Positions 13,501 to 25,900 of a stretch of DNA of 64,000 bases are shown piece by piece. How positions within the stretch are numbered: the first letter of the stretch is position 1; the number at the start of each line of letters is the position of its first letter. The notes beneath the pieces are model-generated. The model was not told the DNA's origin. It saw only the letters and a list, made by a program, of their open reading frames with translations, and ran no database searches. Source of the DNA: Mesostigma viride (Eukaryota; Streptophyta; Mesostigmatophyceae; Mesostigmatales; Mesostigmataceae); assembly GCA_009746045.1 (NCBI GenBank), contig RPFO01000418.1, positions 2,893,240 to 2,957,239 of the forward strand, given 5' to 3'. Both the position numbers and the translations under genes were made by a program.

Positions 13501-14466
13501 ACAGCCATGATTGCGATCACTAACACATGATTGCGATCACTATCCAGACTACAGCATCCTATAGCATCTTGCTACATCATAATAGGATAACTGTGATTGT
13601 CACACACACATGCATGTAGCACTTTGAAGTCAAGCTGTCGACCCTTGTCTGTATGGGTAGGCCAGCGAGCAGGACTGCGTATGCTGTGGGCACATAGGCT
13701 CACAGCAGTAGCTGCGGGATGCGGAGGCAGCCACATTGTACGGTGTACTCGAGCGGTCCACATTGTACGGTGTACTCGAGCGGTGTACTCGAGCGGTGTA
13801 CTCGAGATACTGTGACGTACCGTAGCAGAATGCAGCATAAGCACAAGGCATGGTGGATCCTATACGCACTCACCTGTTTCGTGGACAATTTTATCGAGGC
13901 CCGAGTTGGCTGTCACGGACTGACTAGGGTTTCGGGCTTAGGGTTTAGATGGAGGGTTTAGACACTTTGAGCGAGGCCCAGATTGGTTGTCACTGACTCC
14001 AGCTCTGCTGCCAACCCGCCTCCTTGGATGTTCTCGTGTATGGTGTTGTTGCGTCTTGTTATGGGTTACATCAACATGTTGTTATCGGTTACTGGAATGC
14101 TCTTTTCGCGAGCGTCAATGGGGATATTTCATGGTCAACGCTGTAGCTGGACGTTGGATGGTGTCAGCGCTATGAGCTTGCACAGCGTGGGCCACCCTTG
14201 CAAATCCTGTAAGGTGCACGGGCGCTCTTTTGCCACAAGAGCTTGGCAAGTGCCATATGCAGCTACCGGTGCACCTTCCCGAGGCCACAAACATGGGACC
14301 TTTGTAGATCTCTCATTCCTCTTTCCTCTTCTGCAACTCCCCATTTTCTTTTTCTTTTGCCCTCTTTCCTCCCCCTGCACTGGTCCCCCCTCCCCCCCAC
14401 CCCACGCACATATTGCACACGCACGCACGCTTACACACGCACTCCTCGCTGTCTCTTTCTCTCTCT

Positions 14467-14504
<38 letters not shown>

Positions 14505-16887
14505 TCTCTCTCACACTCACACACACACACACACACACACTTGTTGATGATCCAATAACTGCATCTGCACGGTGTCTCACAGATGGCGACACCACCGACA
14601 ACCCCATCGTCATCCCCACACTGGACTACGTGGGCGCCTCCGCGTCCATCACCGCCAACTTGTCACGATACACCAGCAGCTACGAGATCCAGTGCGGGAT
14701 GTCCGTCCCTGCTGGCCCAGACGTGGTACGTAGCCATTACCAATAAGGCCAATTACTACTAGTTCCTAAGGCCAATAGTACCATCAGTCAGGTTAGCTGC
14801 AGCAGGAATTAGGCCACTAGCGGCTTTATAGTTAGTGAGGCAGGACAGTTTTCCTCTAGGCCCAAACGCATGGGGCCTTTACCGCTGGAAGTTCCCGCAT
14901 GATGTGTTGCACCCTTCAAGCAGCAAGGTTGCAGTTCCCAGCATTATTTAGCTCAGATTTGCGCACTCTACTGGTGAGCTTTAACCTGCGTTGCTGCGTT
15001 GGCATAAGAGCTTGCACGCTATATGTTGGGAAGCCATGGGGCGCCATTGACCTTTGATGTGCTGCTCTAAGTTCATGTTGGCATCGCTAAGCTCTTACGT
15101 ATGTGATAGAGCATCGTTCCATTGCGTGTACCTTGTAAGGGCAGCAAAATAATTCCAAACTGGGCTAGCAGTGAGAGTAAAGGAAATCATGGCTGTTCTT
15201 AATTGACCCCACCATGCCGTCAATCTTTTGCGGTTTCATCTTCCACCCCTCGGTCTGCTGTTGTAATCGAAATAGTAACGCAATATTTCGGCACTAACCG
15301 AAGTTTTTTGTGTACCAACATGCATGAAAGCTTAGTCTATATGGAAGTCTGCTTGCCATGTCAATCATTAATAACCCTGATCCTTTCTCGGCGGCTCATC
15401 CATTATGATGCTGCTAGTTTAAATTACTATGAAATATCATGTGGGTATAGCAAAGTCCCAGCATAATGGGGCGATCGTTGGAGTGTGTCCGACATTTGCA
15501 CACGGCCTTTTGTTTGATAGTGACCGTGACCAAAGATGCGATGATTGGGGCTAGCTGATTGGGGCTGGGCTAACTCTTTCCGAACAAGATCATTGGGGAC
15601 CTTGTATATAGATTATCGATATGCATATTTTCAAGACCAGGTCTTGAGTTCTTGTGTCGAAGATGGTATCGGCCAGAATGGCCCATGATAGGCGCTAGTG
15701 ATACTGCGACCATGTCATGCATGTCATGCCTAGCTGTGACCCCACGCCGTTGTCCACCCTCAATGCAGACATCCGTCATCTTTCCGGCCTGCGCTGGTTG
15801 TCTCATGGACACGATGGTCACTATAACACAGTATTCTGGGCTGCGCTGGTTGTCTCATGGACACAATGGTCACTATAAAACAGTAGTCTGGTCTGCGCTG
15901 GTTGTCTCATGGATATGTGGGTGATCTTCCACACCGTGTGTTTACCTGCGCCCACATCTTCCAGGTGTTTACCTACGTGCCAGCCTACACGCAAACCGTC
16001 CGGTTCGACACGTGCACGTCCGAGTTTGACACCGTGTTGGAGATAAAGCGCGCGGACGGCACGGGCGAACCCTGGTGCAGCGATGATGCGGACCCCCCTG
16101 AGACCCCCCTGGACGAATGCTTTAACAGCACCGGAAGCAGGGTCCCTGGAGCAGCGCTGGCGGCTGGTGTCACGTATCGCATCCTTGTGAAAGGGTAGGC
16201 GTGATTTGCTCACTTGCCATTAGTTAGAAAGGTGATGCAAGAATTTGTGCCTGGTTGCCATTAGATAGGGTTGTGTGCATCCTCCTCCTAAGTAAGTGTC
16301 CATTTAGCCGTTTGCGAGCATTTTGGAACCCTAAACCCTAAACCCTAAACCCTAAACCCTAAACCCTAAACCCTAAACCCTAAACCCTTAACCCTAAACC
16401 CTAAACAGTAAGTGTCCATTTTGCGAGCATTTTGGAACCCTTCACCTTCATGGCCCCCCCTCCCCACTTATTTGTTACTCGAAGGGACGAGATGACGACA
16501 AGCTTGCGAAGCGTGATGATAGGTGCGTAAGGCGAGCGATTTTATGAAAACGCCTGTGGGTTCCTTTGTTTTTCTCGTGATGTTGTTGTATGACTAGCTG
16601 CTTTCATCCTGTGTGGCTCGGCCACGTTTACCCTGCATGTTGCTGGCTGCTTCCCTTCCGATGTAGGTATTACGAGGACAGCACTGGCTGGTTTGCGCTC
16701 ACGCTCACCGTGACAAGTCAGCGTAAGTCGGTGGTCAGGAATGCAGAGCATGCATGTTTCCCAATGGTTCAGCAAATGCTTTTGCGTTGCTTACGTGTCC
16801 AACATGCATCAGGTTAAAACCAGCTTGTGTGGCTTGATGGGGTGCGCCCCTGTTATAGTAGCATTGTTATTAGTGTTGCCATTAGTA

Positions 16888-16976
<89 letters not shown>

Positions 16977-19900
16977 ATAGTAGTAGTAGTAGTAGTAGCA
17001 GTAGTAGTAGTAGTAGTAGTAGAAGTAGTAGTATGTTGTAGTTGTAGTAGTAGCAGTAGTAATAGTAGTAGTAGTAGCAGTAGTAGTAGTATGAACTGTC
17101 TACAAGTGGTTTTACCTTTGCATAGAACTTTTCAAACCCACACGAAGCCAAAGCGTGCAGGGAAGCCAAAGCTACCTGGATTCTGCCAGCCGCCCCGGAT
17201 GTGATTATATATAGCACGCCATCAGAGTTCCCATACTCCAACCGCAGCAACATGAGGCAGGGAAAGAGGATGCGCGCAACTGTGTGATGCTTGGATGTGT
17301 TCGTGCCCATTGAAGGCGATGCCTCATTATGCTTGGACACTGCGCGATTATTTCAAATGGGCAGTTGCCTATATGCCCCTAGAATTCGTACAGACAGTTA
17401 GTCCTGGACAGCCATACTTGCAACATCAAGCGGTAATACGTTCTATTCCCTTGGTCTCGTGAAGGTCACCGTTGCAAATCGGTTATGCATGATCAGTTGA
17501 GGGCCGCATTCTCTCGTTAGACAAGGTATCGGATCGAGCTTGGCACCCGATGTTTTCGTATAGCCTGAATGGGTTACGTTGACCTGAATTGACGTCTTGT
17601 CTCTAGCAATCAGCATTTCGCCACCTTGGTCCTGGCGTCCAGCGGCTTTACACTGTTTTGTATCAATTCGGTGGCTTGTTTATCTAGCATTTCTTCGCTG
17701 GCACCGAGATTTCCAGTTTTCTGTCACGATGACCTCCAGTGCCGCAACCGCCGAGGAAACCAAGGACCTTGAACTGGTTCAAGCATGCAGCAACTTTAAA
17801 ACCTTTGATGGCACCAAGTCCAAGCTGTGGGAGCGACTCCAAGCTTGAAGGAACCAAGATTCCTTTTAGGCAGTTGTCGCTGCTTTTGGGATTCTGGCTG
17901 TGCTCATGGGCAAGGTTGTTGATAAAGAGCAAGACCTCATTCTTTTTGCCGGTCTTACTCAATGCTTGGCTGGCAAGGCCCTAAAGATCGCCAGAAATGC
18001 TTCCAACTTAGTCGGAAGCGCAGCCTACAAGCTTGTATGAGAAATTTATAAGCAACCCTGGCCAGTAACCAGCAACCAAAGGGCTATGCGGCGTCGCCTC
18101 AACCGGTTACACTCACCGGCCACGCAATCCCGACAAATTTAAAGGCGTTACTGGCGACCTTAAGACCCTACATGAAACCGGTGGATGCGACGCCGCATAG
18201 CCCTTTGGTTGCTGGTTACTGGCCAGGGTTGCTCATAAATTTCACACAAGCGCGTGTAGGCCGCGCTCCCGACTAAGTTGGAAGCATTTCTGGCAATCTT
18301 AAGGGGAGGGGACATGCCTAAAGGGCACTTTTCTGGAAACCATACCTATGCATGTGCAAAAAATCCAATGATGATTGGGGACCATAAATATGATTAAAAA
18401 AAAAATTTCCAGCCACTTGGGGGGGGGTACTATCCCCCACCATACACCGGTAACGCGCTAAAAATAGAAAAAGACGCTATTTTAGTCACATTTTCCCTAG
18501 GACAATGGGCAAACATATTGGGACCAAATCATATATTCCCGCATAGTTCCCCCACTTTTGAGAAATTCTACCTAATTGGGACCAAGAAATAAGAATGTTT
18601 ACTCACGTTGATGGATTTCCCGCAAAACAGGTACTTTTTTAATCCAAAAAAAAAAAATCAAATCATAAACACATCATATCATGCTCCACCATATATTCCC
18701 AAATATTACAGGTGGGGGGACATGCAGCCCCAAATTTTCAGGTCATTCTGACGAGCGCAGCTCTAGTTGATGGATTTCCTAGGTAGCCACCTGTGACGAA
18801 GATAAGGGAGGTTTTTGAGTGTATCTTACACCATAAACACCCCTTTATCCATCCAAACCATGCAAAAACTGGCCAAACCACATGCTGCCAACCTCTGCAC
18901 ATACGGTACCACCTATGTTCAAGGTTTGACGCCATTCTGACAAGAACTGCCCAAGTTACAACCATTCCAAGACGGCCACCCATGTAGACTCTACAAGGAA
19001 ATTAGAGTAACCATTCAGCCACACTAGCACCTCCTTCTTCATCAAGGACATCTGCAAACTGACCAAAGCACACATAATTAACTCTTGCACGCTGACGGCA
19101 ACGCATGCTCAACGTGGGGGGTCATTGTGACAAGAACTACTCAAGTTGATGGGTTTCCTATATGACCACCTGACAAGGCGCTAAGGACCACTCAGTAAGT
19201 TAGTAACCCCACAGTGCCACTTCGTATGCCATCCAACATGCACCAAAACCATGCTGAGTATGTTTACAATGTACGAAGGGGTGGCCACGCACCTCATATG
19301 TCTTCATCATCCCTCCAGCATGGCCAGCCTTGTAAATATGTTCATAGCCTTGACGATGGTAGCCCTAATATGCCTAAGCAGCATTTCCTATGTTTCTCCT
19401 AGGTTAGAGTGTAAGGTTGATGACAACCAAGCTAATCAACTCAACAACACCTCCTAAACTGTCCTCCCCGGCATGGATGACAAACTGGGACTATGGAGGG
19501 CAAGGAACCAAGTAGGAACATGGTATATATAGCTTGCATGCAGTCATGCATGTCAACCATGGTTGGCTCAGCACATTGTAGTCTTGTCACATCATCATAA
19601 CAAAGGAAAGCTCAAACAACCATTGGTGACAGCTATCTACATGCAGTCACACAAATGCAATATCTCCAACATCATCATCACTAAAACACTTCCATCCCTG
19701 CACGATAAAATTCAAAGAAACCATTGGCGGCCCTTCAGCGCATGAGCGCTGTGATGCCGCTGCGAAGAGAGGGTGCGTCACTCTCACACAACAAGAAGCG
19801 TCCATACGCACAACATCCTTGCCGGAACACGTTTTATGAAATGCCTTATACCTTCCCGAAGAGCTATAGGCTGCGACTGAAGCGGTCACGACATCAACGA

Positions 19901-22900
19901 AAACAATGTAAAGCTGCCAGGTATTCGACAACACAACGGCAAGCGACAGCGAGATAGCTGGCGGAAACTGCCCAAAAAGAACGCAAAAAACCTCGAACGA
20001 TGAGCTCATAGAAGAAAGCACTGATAGCAGATAACATTCGCGACACATCTGTAGCTCGCCCTCGCAAATCCCTCGCCCAGGCGCGCAACAACGGCCGTTC
20101 TTCCATGGACAGGTCAGACACGCACTGCGCAGGTCTGAACAATTACTTACCGATTATGGCCGAAAATCTGGCAAAAAGCACCAGCTCGGTTTAGAATTCG
20201 ATGCAAAGGGTATTAACGCCTGCTTCACGGTCAAAACAAAAACCGCGATTTTACTGCCGCTATCATGAATTCTATTTTATTCCGCGCGACAAAAAAATTC
20301 AGATTACCCCCCATGCCGATGGCATTAAAAAACAACAGCGATATTGTAAACCAGCTGATTTCCGCCACAAACTAACATCATAAACTCATCGTCTTTTAGA
20401 TTTGAGTAAAATTTTTGCATTTCGCCTGCCCTAGTGTGGTAGTTTCGCCTGAACGCAGTCGCCATGGCCACTTCCGCAAGGGGTGCGCGCACCGTGCACG
20501 TGAAATTTATGACCTTCGGTTCCGGCGCGAATTTTTTGGCGCCAAAAAATTCGGGCATGTCCCGTCCCCTTAAGGGCCTCGCCGGCCAAGCATTGAGTAA
20601 GAGCGGCAAAAAGGGGATTAGGGGGACTTATTTTACGGAGGAGCGGTTTGTGTTTTCTCCAGTCTCGTTCTTCATCCACAACCTTGCCCATGAGCGCAGC
20701 CAGTACCCCAAAAGCGACGACAACTGCCAAGAAGGGAATCTCGATTTGCTCCCACAGCTTGCTGGGAGTTGGAGCCAGCGAAATGTTTTTAGTTGCTGCA
20801 GGCTTGAATCCATTGAAGGTCCTTGGTTTCCTCGGCGGTCGCGGCACTGGAGCTCAGCTGGCGCTTCGCTAGCATCAGTTCAACCAGTGCATCAAGCTAA
20901 ATATCCAGCACAAGATGCTGGCTGTTGCTATGTTTACCAGCTAGGGCGATGCCTCGTATTAGGGAGCTGCAGAGCCTTGGTAGGGTCGTGGTGTTTGGCT
21001 ACTCTCGGTAGGGTAGTTTGGTTTGCCTACTCTTGGTATGAGGGTAGTGGTGTTTGCCTACTATTGGTTAGGTCGTGGTGTTTGCCTACTCTTGTACGGT
21101 GAGGGTGTTTGGCTACTCCCGGTAGGGTATTTTGGTTTGCCTACTCGCGGTAGGGTTGTGTGTTACACAAGTCCGTACTGCCCATCAACAAACACGGTCT
21201 GTCTATGTTCTGTCCTGCCATCGGACTGCCGAATGTGCTTGCGATGCTCCAGCAACCGGCCCTGTGGAAACGCCCGCTGTTCGCAAGTCCGTTGTCATCT
21301 CCCCCCTGGCGCAGGTGGGCGACACGTACACGGTCACCACCAACACCTCAGGGCCGGTCGAGCACAGCTGGGATTTCTCGTGCGGGGTGTACACGCAGGA
21401 CGTGTGGACGCAGCTGCGCTCTCCTGACAAGGTCAGTTCCTTACATGGTAGGAAGAAGGAACGTCGAGGATGAGCAGGAGGATTCTGCGTCGGTGGGCTC
21501 TTTCTTCACCAAGGAGCAAGCTCAGGTAAAATCGCCGGCATCAGCCATCGATGGCGTTGGGTGCTGCCACGTTGATGCGTGCCAATCGGGATACAGGGAC
21601 AAGATACAGCCTTATGTCAAATTTGTGATGGATTGTCATTTTTGAGAATGAAAACATGTTTAGATTTGAAAATTATTTTTTTATGTGGTAAGTATATAGT
21701 AGTAGTGATATGCAATACTGGCTGCATGGTTCATTCACTTTCTCTGGGGGCATGTCTTTAGAGTCCGATGACCAGCTGGTCATCGGACTCTAAAGACAGC
21801 ACCCAAATTGGTTAGCCATGGGTTAGCCCTCGGTGGCTGAAAGCTCGCTCACACCAAATCCTGGACATCAAAGGTTGACTTCATTATCTGGCCAAAGTTG
21901 GAATCAACAAACGATATCCCTCCATCGGACATGTTTCTGCGCTGGGAAATGTATGGACTGTCCCCTCGCTGCCCACCGCTTCCAACCCGTATTTGTTGCT
22001 GTTGCTAATCGTTGTTGTCGTTATTTGCTGTTGTCTCTATTTGTTGTTGTCTCTATTTGTTGGTGGCTCTAGTTGTTGGTGACTATCGTTGTTGTTGCCG
22101 CTATTCGTTCTTATCGCTATTTGTCGCTGTTATCGCTATTTGTTGTTGTCTATATTTGTTGTTATCGCTATTTGTCGTTATCGCTCTTTGTTGTTGTCTA
22201 TATTCGTTGTTATCGCTATTTGTTGTTGGCTCTATTCATTGCTATCGCTAGTAGTTGCTGTCGCTCTTTGTTGTTGTCTCTATTTGTTGCTGTCGCTCTT
22301 TGTTGTTGTCTCTATTTGTTGTGTATTTGTTATTGTCGCTCTTTGTTCTTGTTGTCATCCTATATCAGTAATTTTGGAAATGAAAAATATATTGGAGTTT
22401 GCGAGCATCCGCCAAGGGCCTCTGGTTAGCTACAAAGTTTCTTCATGGGCCCTGGTTTCAAACGTGACCAAGTTTTTCGGTCATGACTAATTGGACTCTA
22501 AACCATCTTGTTACTTCTCACTAGCTAAACACGCTGCATGCCTCATGCTCCTGTTGTGCTTGACTCTGTAAATATACACATACCCCTCAATCTTGTCCTT
22601 ATGTAACTAGTAGTTATATATCACAATCAATAGCACATCGCCTGCCTCATGCTCCTGTCATGCACGACCATTCAACCCCGCAGCTGTACACGTACACGCC
22701 AAACGTCCCCCAACTCCTGGGCATCGACGCCTGCACCGCCGCCTTCACTGCGGTGGTGTTCATCTGGCGCGTGGACGGGGCTGCGATGGTCACGGACTCC
22801 AACACGTGCAGCTGTCGGCACAATGGGACCCTGGTCGCGGGTGTTCAGTACTACATCATGGTGAAGGACCGGTGCGCGTCCTACTATCTGTCATGTGTTC

Positions 22901-25900
22901 TGTACTATAAGATACATCAAGGTGAAGGACTGCTGCACCGGTGCGTGTCTATGTTTCCTATCTGTCATGCGTTGTGTTTCATGCACGTAGCGCAGGATCG
23001 CTTGGCAAGGCAATCCCTTTTTAGCAATTGGGTCACAAGTTTGCGCTTTGAATGCTTGGAGAGGGCAGAGTCGACTGCCGCGCATGACGTCATGAGATGC
23101 CGTGTGCAGTGCCTAAATATGGTCATTATCTGAAAGCCTGATCTCTTGAAACAGGCAACTTACGTTGGACAGTCTAGTCTCACGCAGGATCAAGGTAGGT
23201 GTTCTTTGCTTTACGGTGGTTGTCTACTGGAGGATGCGTCACTGGTGTGTGTTTAGACAAGACAATCTTCAGGATGAAGGACTATTGCTGATAATTGCGT
23301 TCTATGGGCCTCTCATGGTCCTCTTGTTGCGCTCTTGCTAGCCTCTTTATGGCCTGCTCAACTCCCCAGGGTTGTCAGAAGCTAGAAGATTTGCTGAGCT
23401 AGAAGATTGGCTATTTTTTAACGTTGGGCTACTGCTAGGGCATTGCAACAGGATGGGATTATTGCGGGTGGCAAACATGTGGCTCTATCGTAAGTGAGAT
23501 GTAGGATGTTTGGCACAATCGGTGCACATGGTTCCAGACTTGCTGTGCGCAGCTTTAACAACAAACCCAAGTGAACATTCACACGTGGTTGCAATTGGTA
23601 CTGGTGCTGTGGGGTTCCTGTTTCGGTATCGCCCAGTTTGGATGCGACGGCGCAGCCTGCCGCCTTCACCCTTTTGCTTACAGCTCTGCCCAGGGGTGAG
23701 TGCCGACGTTGCGTAATTACGGCTCTGCCCAGGGGTGAGTGCAGAGGTTGCGTAATTTCTTATGCCCATGGTGTGAATGGGTCCTCCAGTCACGCATTTG
23801 CGGCATGGAAAACCAACAATGAATACAGCATAGCATGGAGAATTGCATGTGAGTTATAGTGATGGCTCCCAAAGTGAAAGTGATAGTATCCAGAGATGAG
23901 CTGTGCACGGAGTTATGCTATCTTTGTCCCACAAATCCTTACGCCGCCGCAGGTTGCTTTAGAAATCTTTGCTTTGATATCCATGCACTCCCCTCCTGGA
24001 GGCAGGGGGGAAGTAGTACTCAAATTTTGGTTTAAGTTCACCTCCCCGTTCGGTAGCAAACACGTTTTATAGGCTTGGTGATGGGGGTACTGCATATAGC
24101 TGCAAAACGACCCCTTGGCTCATATGTACACCCCACCCAAAGGCAGGAAGAGAGCTGCTGATAGCATGTGTCGCATGAGGTGGTTGAGAAGAAGTAGAGA
24201 TGATTGAAAAGGCTCTCCCATAGAGCTTCAGACTGCTGCGCCGCACCCATTATTTTGACCACATTATGCATGAGTCTGCCACCAGTTTTCCGTGCCGAAT
24301 GCATCCCGACGCCTGGTCAGCTTTCAAACTGTTTCGTGCCCAGAATCCCACTTAACTTCTCTTAAACTTGTGTGTAAGGGTAGAAGGTTGCTTTATCACT
24401 ACGCGCGTGGCGCAGTCTTCGTGCTCAATCAATGTCATTATTAGTTAACTGATCCCACCTAACGCAACTAGCATCTTTGCTCGACACTGTCCTCGGGTGC
24501 ACCATGAGCATGTGAAAGCATGTTTCCTAAGCTATCGTTCCCTTGGGTAGCACGCATCTGCCCCCGCATCTTCGTGTTCCCGATGGCATCAGCTTCAAGT
24601 TTCTGCCTGATGCCTCCGCCACACGCTGCAGCTCTACCTTTCTGCTCCATGCCTCCGCCTCACTCTGGGGCTTTACATCTCTTGCCCATGTGTCATTTCG
24701 GGTATGATTTTTTTGGGGGGGGGGATCGGACAACCCAACGCAACAGATGGAGACTTGCTGTCATCAGTGGCCATCGTCATCCCACCCTTGGCGAGTGTGG
24801 GGAACCGAACCCAAGTCTCCGGTAGCACGCTCGGGTATAGCGACGACAGCAGTATTTCCTGTGTCACGAACCAAAATACGGCGCCCTCTCCTGCCATAGT
24901 AAGTTTGATGTGTAGCCTGAGTAGTAAATACGGCGCCTTCTCCTGCCATAGTAAGTTTGATGTGTAGCCTGAGTAGTAAATACGGCGCCTTCTCCTGCCA
25001 TAGTAAGTTTGATGTGTAGCCTGAGTAGTACATACTGCGTGCAGTGATCTGTTCACAGCATCCGAGGTTTGCAGCCTTAAGTGTAGCATATTCGACATGG
25101 AGTGTTTATCTGTCTGGTAGGAGGGGGGAGGGGGGGGAGGGAGGGAGGGAGGGAGGGAGGGAGGGAGGGAGGGAGGGAGGGAGGGAGGGAGGGAGGGAGG
25201 GAGGGAGGGAGGGAGGGAGGGAGGGAGCCCATAAAACGTTTCCATCAAGGGACCAAACAGTGTGCGACGTGTGGGCGTGCTGTGGATAGGTGGCAGCCGT
25301 TATGCTGTTATGAAAGCTCACGCCAACGCAGCAAACTTGTTGTACCTATACTGTGCAAGGGTCCTGCATAAGAGCATTTCGCTTGCCAAAAGTGAACGAT
25401 CTGATCTACTCTGCCACTCCTGTCCCTGGGGTGGATCTGATGCGAACCGAAAAATGTTTTTGCTTCTGTAGCAGTCACTGTAGCAGTCACTGTAGCAGTC
25501 ACTGTAGCAGTCACTGTAGCAGCTACTTCGTTGAGAAGGCAGCTGATGTATCGACATCAGTCGACAATGTCTGCATGCCTACATTCTGATGTCTATGATA
25601 AATGCATTTTGTGAATGTTGGCTGCTTTGTGCCTGATGGTCTGCCGTGGTGCTTTCAGAGTCGGCAGATAACTCATAATAGTGGGTTACTCATGCTATTT
25701 GGATTACTCATACCATAGTTATAGGTTGTGACTTATAATTCACAGTTGAAGGTTATCATTGGGCACATTGGTGTGTGATGGTACGACGTCATTCGGCACG
25801 TGCTTACCTCAATTTCTTGGTGCTCGCGGTGTTTACTTGGTTCTTGTGGTTTTTTGTTTTTCTCCCCATGCCGCAGGTGTACAGCTACGTGCCAGGGGTC

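Noticed and set aside
16827-17340. Poly-Leu/Tyr and poly-Ser/Val proteins
   Set aside because: Generated by the (TAG)n microsatellite.
23155-23194. Third exon of PPC-like module 3
   Set aside because: AG and GT edges are present, but the length gives the wrong phase for joining exon 24,747 and the peptide lacks the closing strand.
24673-25371. Pro-Ser-Leu and Gly-Arg-Glu repeat proteins
   Set aside because: Generated by the (GGGA)n microsatellite. The real exon 24,747-24,898 on the plus strand overlaps part of it.
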